Source of the DNA: Bimastos eiseni
Lineage: Eukaryota; Annelida; Clitellata; Crassiclitellata; Lumbricidae
NCBI GenBank assembly: GCA_959347315.1
Contig: OY365810.1
Coordinates: 16,792,725-16,856,724 of the forward strand
Direction: 5' to 3'
DNA: 64,000 nt
Shown here: piece by piece, positions 56,310 to 64,000 of the stretch
Layout of the letters: each line of letters opens with the position of its first letter
Position numbering within the stretch: position 1 is the stretch's first letter
Translations under genes and position numbers: made by a program
The notes under the pieces: model-generated
The model's database searches: none
The model's input: only the letters and a program-made list of their open reading frames with translations
Told to the model about the DNA's origin: nothing

Positions 56310-58264
56310 CAGTGGCGACTCCACTGGGGGACCACGGGGAGCCATTGCCCCCCAGATTTTTCCCCATGTGCTGTGAAATATGGTGTTATTTAGACTTAAT
56401 ATTTACTTGCTAAGCTATGATGCATGATGAAATTCAGAATTTTGTCTGGGCATTCTCAATGGCACGAAGTATTAACTTCCATAATGGAATGTTAAATTAT
56501 TTTTTCTGAACATTCTCACAGGATCACTTACTTACTTGCTTAGAATTTTTAGTGATAGATATGGTCAGAGATCAGGTAATAGAATAGGTCAATTAATCCA
56601 TATACAGTCATCAATCCTTGTTGATGGTACAAAGATATGTTAGTCGCAGGAAGAGATATTCTCTGTAGTACGATTATTGCCAACAAGAAAGTGAATGAAC
56701 ATTTTCTAGATTTCAAATTAGCAATAGGATTAGATTCAAAGTCATTGTCATTGCTTATTTTAGTTACTCCTAAGTCATTTGAGGCAAGCATGTTTTCAGG
56801 TTGTGTTGGTCAAGGTTATGATGGTGCAAGTGTAATGAGCAGTGTAATAGGAGTGCCCAGCAGTTGGAAGGCAGTTGTAGGGCACTGGCCATTTATTTCC
56901 ATTGCCACACACTTTAATTAAAAGTAATTTCAGCTAATGAATCTATTCCAGAAGTTAAAGATCTGTGCATTATTATAATTGAAAGGTTTTACGTTTTTGC
57001 TTGAAGTTCTGTTGTGCATATGAAATGGGTTGATGCACATATTGAGTTACATCCTAGGGATCCGGCGAGGCAATTCCAGCTGATCAGTGATACTGGATGA
57101 GCTTGCCGTATTGTTACTTGCCGTAATAGCAGTGATCAATTAAATGCGTTGTATAATATGCTAGAGAATGTTGATGAGGCAAAATGTTGAAAGAGCAGTT
57201 GAATGTTTGAAGCAAGATGCCTCTTATTATTACCAGACATTATGTATGTACATATTGTATCAATTCAACTCCAATCTTCAAATGTTGACTTATCTGCAGC
57301 TGCCGACGTTGTCAGGCATAAAACTGACTCTTTCAAAGAAAACAGAGCTCCTTGTAAAAGCATAAGAGTACAATAAGAATTGTTAAATTGACCCAGTATT
57401 AACTAAGCAACGTGTCCGACTGTCCGTTTAATACTTATCTGTTTTTCTAGCTCGGGAGCTGATGAAACTGTGCAACAACGTTCTCAAGTGAACAGACAGG
57501 CCACATTTTGGCAGCACATATATAGACGATTCTCTGACCATTCACTTATTGCTATGACAAGCATTCATGCCAAACATATGTCTTTCTTGAAATAATTTTA
57601 ATGATAATGTTGTGTCTTTTGCACGTTTGTAAGAACAGTAATGTTGAAGACCTCAGCCATGAAATTCCCTAAATTGGGTGCCTGCTAATGCATTAAAGTT
57701 TATGTGCAACTAATATGACCACAACGATAGTTCTGGCTTCTTTCTGGAACCATACAAACTTGCTGTTCATGAAATGTACAGAATGTCGAACATAGCCATT
57801 GTTTTACCAGTAACATTAACAGCCTGTCGGAAAAACCTTTCTGCTCTAAAATTAATTAAAACATATCTAAAAGGCACTATGTCTGATATTCGTCTCAGTA
57901 GTCTGACAATGTTGTTGATTCAATCTGTTCGTGAAGAGTCCATTGCCATAGGTGCCTTCGTGGATCAGTTTGACTCATGACACGACAGTCATAAACATGC
58001 TTTTCATTATGTGTATATAATGTGCATAGGTAATGCTTTACTTTTTACTTCATGAGTCATTCTATTCCCAAACATTAAGTTTGTTGATGTGAAGAATTCA
58101 TGTTGCTCTATAATGCATATACATGTATCTGGTCGATGTCACTTAGTATGGAGCTATACCTAGCACTCTCAGTTTCGACAAATTCGGGTATACAATTGAC
58201 CCCTCCTCTCGGCACATCGGCCTCCCCTTGGCCCCCATGATGGAAAAACCTAGAGCCGCCACTG
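56310..58264 (+). mobile_element. hAT transposon, decayed, inserted in the minisatellite
   Basis: Termini CAGTGGCGACTCCACTGG and CTAGAGCCGCCACTG are inverted repeats. The 8-bp flanks are CCGGCTAT (56302-56309) and CCGGCTAG (58265-58272), one mismatch. It holds a degenerate transposase on the plus strand. Confidence 0.88.
56520..57980 (+). pseudogene. hAT-family transposase remnant
   Basis: Fragments show FSGCVGQGYDGASVMS (the catalytic-region GYDGA signature) in 56637-56921, QLISDTG*ACR in the position of the family's SDTRWACR motif (TGA in a Trp-like region) near 57090, and LSALKLIKTYLKGTMSDIRL, the C-terminal dimerisation motif, in 57774-57980. Many stops and frameshifts. It resembles the ZMYM-like group of animal hAT transposases. 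Confidence 0.8.
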
Positions 58265-59266
58265 CCGGCTAGACAGAAAGAGAGACAGCAGCTAGGATAT
58301 ACAGACCAGTGACGTAATAAACAGAAAGAGAGACAGCAGCAATGAAATATACAGACCAGTGACGTAATAAACAGAAAGAGAGACAGCAGCTTGGCTAGAC
58401 AGAGCAGGGACGTAATAGGCAGAAAGAGAGACAGCCGGCTAGACACAGCGGTGACGTAATAAACAGAAAGAGAGTTAGTAGGCTAGACAGATCCGTGACG
58501 TAATAAAAAAAAGAGAGACAGCAAGATAGACAGATAAGTGACGCAATAATCAGAATGAAAGGCAGCAGCTAGGGCTAGACCGAGCAGTGACGTAATAAAC
58601 ATAAAAAGAGACATAAGGCTAGACAGAACAGTGACGTAATAAAGAGAAAGAGAAGCAGCAAGCCAGACAGAGCAGTGACGTAATAAACACTAAGAGAAGC
58701 AGTAGGCTAGACGGATAGGTGACGTAATAGACAGAAAGAGAGACAGTAGGCTAGACGGATAGGTGACGTAACAAACAGAAAGAGAGGCAGCGGTCTAGAC
58801 CGAGCAGTGGCGTAATGAACAGAAAGAGACACATCAGGCCAGACAGAGCAGTGACGTAATAAAGGAAAGAGAGGCTGTAGGTTAGACAGAGCAGTGGCGT
58901 AATGAACAGAAAGTGAGGCAGCAGCTTGGCTAGACAGAGCAGTGACCTAATAAACAGAAACGGGGACACCAGCTAGGCTGAACAGATCGGTGACGTAATA
59001 AACAGAAAGAGAGACAGCGGTCTAGATAGAGCAGTGACGTAATGAAAAGATAGAGAGACATCAGGCTAGACAGATCGGTGACGTAATAAACGGAAAATGA
59101 GGTAGTAGCCTGGCTAGACAGAGCAGTGACGTAATAAACAAATGGAGATACTCCAGATTGGATAAAGCAATGACGTAATAAACAAAAAGTTAGGCAGCAG
59201 CTTGGCTAGACAGATCAGTGACGTAATAAACAGGAGGAAACTAGATAGATCGGTGATGTAATAAAC
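58265..59266. repeat. 44-48 bp minisatellite with TGACGTAA core, part 2
   Basis: Continues the array of 54463-56309 after the hAT insertion, with the same unit and similar divergence. The two parts together hold roughly 60 units. Confidence 0.93.
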
Positions 59267-59329
59267 AAAAGACGTCTGCATAAGCTGACTACATGAACGT
59301 CCACACCTTTGTATGGCCTACATGAGTAC

Positions 59330-59925
59330 ATGGTCTCCCCGTTGAGAAACAGCTCCTTAAACTTGACGTTTCACTATTGAGCGTCAGTGCATCCTGACTT
59401 CACATATGCATCCAGTATCCGTGATTTGGGTGTCACCCTTGGAAGCACCCTGTCGTTTTCTGAGACCTCTTGCATTTGACACGACCATGTTACCATCACT
59501 TGATGACCGGCCGAAAGATATCATAAGATATGTTTATTATCCTGTCTTTACAGCCATTGACCTGAAAATGCTGTGGCATTGACTACAGTAATTCACTAAT
59601 TGATGGCCTTGTGAGAGCACGCTTTTCCGCTTTTCAGTCGTTTGCGAACTCGGCAGCCAGGCTCATTACCCGTCACCCTCGCACCTCTCATATTCACCCT
59701 ACATGAGTGATTTCTTACACCGTCTTCCCATTGTCTCTTCCATCCAATACAAGGTACATATACTACTCTTAGTCCTAAGAACCCAATATGGCCTGGTCCC
59801 TAATAATCTAAGCGAGGTAGCCGTTCCAGACGAGCACAGGCAACTAAGTCCCCGCTGGAATTCTAATACCTTAGGGCAAATATATTACTCCCATATCGAC
59901 TTTGACTCATTGTAATAGAGCTCAA
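59330..59925 (+). mobile_element. L2-like LINE fragment
   Basis: Plus-strand remnant of a reverse-transcriptase C-terminus: IRDLGVTLGSTLSFSET near 59415-59465, NSAARLITRHPRT near 59650-59690, then PIVSSIQYKVHILLLV in 59703-59915. Broken by stops. The following 59926-60406 is noncoding intron. Confidence 0.7.
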
Positions 59926-60406
59926 GGTATTGGTCGATGGTCCCTGCTAAATAAAATCTGTGTTTAGACCCAATCTGTCTAAAATGCAAGAGAAAAGCCT
60001 ACGGACGAAATGAGTCCAGAAAAGATGGAGTGTTAGTCAAGATCTAAAGGTCAAAATAGACATTGCAAAATCTAACAATTAAGAAATTGTTTGATCTACC
60101 GTGCATCTAAAACGCACAAGGGAGATTACACTGCACGGGTTTTGCATTTGTCTAAGAATTATGCATGTATCTCTTAATGTAAATAATATACTTACTGTTA
60201 CCGCTTTACTGCATTACTGTTTTGCTGTATAAAGCCTAGCAGTAACATGATTTGACCTTTCTTAACATATATTTCAATGTAACTTACTTCATCTAACCAC
60301 AACCGACTCGGCAGACATATTTATAATTCGTGTACCGCAATGGGTTTCACTATCTTTGTCTTGACCGCGATAGATAGCATATCCGTGCTTGCTAATCAAT
60401 ACTCAC

Positions 60407-60734
60407 CCTGTACTGATCCACTGTACGAAGGTGGAATGAAGATGGGACTATGATCGTTGATGTTGATGACTGAGACTTGAATCGTTGCGAATGCCGCCAG
60501 ATTATTCGAGTCTTGAGCTTCGATGAGTAGATTAATGCTCTCATAAAATGGATTCAAATCAACGTCTATCGGAACGATATTGCGAACTGTCGTACAGTTG
60601 AATATATCAAAGAACGTTGATCCAGGTCCAGAGACGATGGAGCAGGTGAGTGATTCAGGATAGAAAGGGCAGAGGAGATGGGGGTCCGTTACAATGACCG
60701 ACGTCACTGGAACATGAGGCACACAATTCCCAGT
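60407..60734 (-). CDS. Gene B: cadherin repeat exon (counterpart of exon 12)
   Basis: 328 bp, splice sites as in gene A; encodes NLLIEAQDSNNLAAFATIQV and ININDHSPIF. Intact and nearly identical to 16787-17114. Confidence 0.9.
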
Positions 60735-61794
60735 CTACAGAAGCAGAAGAGAGGAAACGACGCCAATTTATCATAGCATTAACATTGGCCTACCTCTACG
60801 GTCTCCCTCCAAGACTTTGAGGAAGAAGAATGCCTTTTGTTTGTTACATTACGTTACACAGTGTCGTCTTTGATACCATTGCCACGATCATCGTCTGATC
60901 TACACGCATACATGTATTTGGCTTCCGTCTAATGAACTTGACCATAAAGCTCAAAGGACCACGTGTCAGACAACTAATTAATTCAGGTAAATAAGCTGAT
61001 GATATGCGCTTGCTTTTTAATGGCGCTGTTGAAGTTTTCACTTTACGATTACGATTCTTCATGCAACGTTAATGTAGGCCTATGGTGTATTTGGCTGTAG
61101 GCCTACCGAAGATACAGATTCAAGTCGATACAAAAGGCTTATTGTGAATTTTCAGTTTCCAGACAACTCTTTAAGACGTTTACCACTAATTCGCTGTTTC
61201 TAACATGCAAAGGCTACGCCAAAAATAATATTGAATTTCTTACAAGAATTTAGGTCATTGTAGGCCTATTATTATTAAAGGGACGATTTCTAGAGCGCCG
61301 TAACGCAGACATGCCGCTACAAGGGCGCTTTATGTTTTGTGACGATTCGCCAGTTTATAACTTGATTAAGCATTTTATGAATGACCAATATATTGTTGAC
61401 AGCTTGGAAGTGAAAGGATATTTGTCGGCTATTATCTTTCCATGATCAAAATGATATCCTGTGGAGCAAAATAGTTCATTAAAACACAAATCCTCTCTGG
61501 ATATCTGCGTGACATTGCCAACACTATTACGTTATCGTAAGTTGTATCAAAATCTAACAAAAAAACGACTTAAATGATCATAAATGCAAAAGCTTGCGTT
61601 TAAAATAGAGTGTTTTCAGTTCTATTAAAGCTGCATAGCATGCTATTCGCTTTCTTTCTGCTAGCTTTTGTCAGGTTAACTGACACTTTGTCTCCGCATT
61701 TAAATATATATATATAATATATATATAGTCTACACCCTTTGTAAACCCGAGGCGTCAGCGATGTTTAGAAAGGCTATGTAATAAGATGACCAAC
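60735..61794. other. Gene B intron nearly identical to gene A intron 11
   Basis: See 17115-18157. The noncoding similarity is about as high as in the exons. Confidence 0.75.
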
Positions 61795-61988
61795 TGGTTG
61801 GCATTTCTCGTTCACTGATCCACTGTTAACGGCTGGAGTGAAATTAGGAATAACGTTGATCCTGCGAAGGTTAACAATCAACAACGACTTGTTGCTCATG
61901 ACGGAATTCGTTGCTGTTACGCTGACATTGTATTGACGAGTAATACAGTAGTTGAGCTTAGCATAGCTACAAGGACTGATGACACCAC
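61795..61988 (-). CDS. Gene B: exon (counterpart of exon 11)
   Basis: 194 bp, same splice sites and phase as 18158-18351; encodes GVISPCSYAKLNYC and ITRQYNVSVTATNSV. Intact. Confidence 0.82.
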
Positions 61989-63583
61989 CTGAAAATTTTG
62001 CTTCATTATTAACAATTTGCTTACTAATAATGGAATGCATCGTAATTTAGTGTAATTAATGTTTAAGATGCAGAACATATGTTTGGATATTATAAGCCTA
62101 CATCTCGTATTGACTAGGCCTACTTTAAGGTTATATTCACATGTCTGATTCTATGTGATAATGATTGTTAAGATATTAAGCGTCTGATTCTATGATATTT
62201 TTTCTGTCACGAAAAAGCTGGTACCCTGCGCTTGGCATTTGAATGGTACCATAGAAGTTAGCCGAATTCGCCTACGAGTACCATGTCATATCATCTAGTC
62301 AATTGATGTACGATTGTGCGTTTATTATTGTAGCGATGTTCCTATTAAAACCCACATTTCTTATGTATTATTAACATTACAATATGCAGTCAATGTTAAT
62401 TAGTTTAAATTAATTCAGAGTTAATTAATGCCAGCCTATAAATATAATGTAAAGGCGCTATAAGATTAAATTAGAGCCCTTAGTAACAGTGTTGTTGGGG
62501 AGAACTGGTCGTCGGCAATTTGACATTCAGGAGGCAATGTTAATAGGTCTGATTTTGGCCATCGGTCGTCTGCTGGGGACTGTACGGCGAAAATGTGTCA
62601 TCCGGGCTGCGGGAGTTTGCAATAAAATGTTCAGTATTGCTGGTGTTGAGAAAAGACGTGACGAGTGCGAGTGGAGTACGGCACAGAAACATTTGAGGTG
62701 AAGAGGCCAGAGGCAACAATCATCCGAGAAGAAGCAATCGACAGAATTTATACAAAGAAAGAATCCAAATGAACACTGCAGAAATCCACTGCAGATCTGC
62801 TCCATTCCCGTGGGAGGTAGATATCTGACTTAAGAAGCGCTATTAGCTAATCTAGGCTGGCTAGGTAGTCATAAGTTAGATTAGTTCATAATCAATCTAT
62901 ATCTTAGAATTCTATTTAAATATTTTGCTGATTTTGACTGTTTTTGCAATATAATTGACGATGAAAGTTTGCAGTAGTTATTGATTAATTAATACTCAAT
63001 TGAACTCATGAATATGTATATGAAGAGGTGTAATGGCCAAACCAAGGCAGAATAAGTTGAACTGTGTATAAGCATCGTTACAATTATAATGTTCCGTTTG
63101 TCCGCGTAAGAAGATACTATCTAGTTGATTTAACTGAAGTGCAGACTGATAAATTAAGAAACTTGCACGGTGTGCCGTGGTTAGTTGGCTGGTCAAAACC
63201 CGTTTGGGGGGAAAAGGCGCATTTGGCGTCTATCAATACTGCGTCACTATCGTTGTTTATCAGCAGTTTTAGATGTTTATAGCGGAGACATTTGGAAAGT
63301 GTTAATGACGAAGAAAACGCTGCGGTGAGTTACTGCAGTAAGTAAGATCACCAGAAAGTCGGCCGATGCTTAAAAGTATTGCTGGCGGCCTGCGGTGAAT
63401 AAAAGAAAGATGTTGCACAGAATAAACAACTCTGTAAAAGGACATCTACTGAGAATACAGTATAACATCTGATCATTGAAAGAAAAGGCGTAAAGGGAAT
63501 AATGACCTCAACTACAAATAAATAATTTTATATTCTAAATAAACATGACAATGTACGAAAGAAAAGACGTGTGTTATTCAGAC
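61989..63583. other. Gene B intron
   Basis: Noncoding; no repeat family or gene recognised. Confidence 0.45.
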
Positions 63584-63665
63584 TGAGTTCATCGATGCAG
63601 AACGGTGTGGCTGTAGTCGTCAACCGAAACAGTAGAATGGGATCCGTCGTCTTGGCAATGAGAAC
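63584..63665 (-). CDS. Gene B: short exon (counterpart of exon 10)
   Basis: Acceptor TCTGTTGAG, donor CTCA/GTCTGA; encodes VLIAKTTDPILLFRLTTTAT and PFCIDEL. It is 6 nt shorter than gene A exon 10, in frame. Upstream gene B exons would lie beyond position 64000; 63666-64000 is noncoding with TTG/TCA-rich simple repeats at the end. Confidence 0.7.
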
Positions 63666-64000
63666 CTCAACAGAAAACAATGACACAGCTAAGAAAGCGA
63701 AAGGAGGATAATAGAAAGCCCGTCACCTTAACAAACTCAGATACTTGGTGTACGCTGTTTCATAAATTTCTGTCAACGATAGGCCTAATAAAATATGCTT
63801 TCTTCTATATTACTTGTATACCTTTTATTAAACATAACACAGAATGTATGCATACATACATGAATAGTATTATTGCTGTTGTTGTCATTGCTAATATTAT
63901 CATTAACGTTGTTGCTGCTGATAATTTATTTGTACATTTTAATTATTATCATCATCGTCATTGTCATAGTCGTCGTCGTTGTGACCGCCGCTGCCGCCAC

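Noticed and set aside
55004..58969. Hydrophobic repeat frames on the minus strand (LFLFITSLLC-like)
   Set aside because: They arise from reading the 44-48 bp minisatellite; periodic, with no family similarity.

Overview
The window looks like nuclear DNA of a marine invertebrate animal. Evidence: multi-exon genes with GT-AG introns, cadherin-type extracellular repeats, many non-LTR and hAT elements, and a very common AGGCCTA word in the noncoding DNA. An echinoderm or another invertebrate deuterostome is my best guess, but the sequence alone does not prove it.

Region 1-1301 is repetitive flank. Region 1308-11208 is a structurally complete but decayed Polinton/Maverick (adintovirus-like) element. 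It has terminal inverted repeats beginning AGTAGTAG and an exact 6-bp target duplication, TATAAG. It carries a retroviral-type integrase with chromodomain, a zinc-ribbon/phospholipase A2-like protein, a truncated double-jelly-roll capsid protein, a fiber-like protein, an adenain-type protease and a long protein-primed family B DNA polymerase. All the recognisable genes have stops or frameshifts, so it is a fossil. No packaging ATPase or penton gene was found.

Region 11610-41188 (minus strand) holds one cadherin-like gene, here called gene A. Seventeen exons could be placed with splice sites, and their phases agree from a signal-peptide exon (41083-41188) to a membrane-proximal exon (11610-11731). 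The Polinton lies about 400 bp past the last placed exon, and the expected transmembrane exon is not in the window. The introns hold a CR1-like LINE (about 24161-28870), L2-like LINE fragments, hAT-type MITEs, trinucleotide arrays and a fold-back element built of tandem repeats.

Region 50064-63665 (minus strand) holds the 3' half of a second, tandem copy, gene B. Intron sequence is nearly as well conserved as exon sequence, so the duplication or conversion is recent. Gene B supplies the missing last exon (transmembrane helix and short tail), but that exon is split by a 293-bp hAT-type MITE, another exon has lost its acceptor AG and gained 4 nt, and one intron has a GC donor. One gene B intron has grown from about 0.5 kb to 6 kb through a 44-48 bp minisatellite, itself split by a decayed hAT transposon.

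Between the two genes (41.2-50.06 kb) lie a 1.6-kb fold-back element, two copies of an element with GGTCTTGGTCTC-type subterminal repeats, and a small MITE. No prokaryotic operons, CRISPR arrays, rRNA or tRNA genes were recognised.
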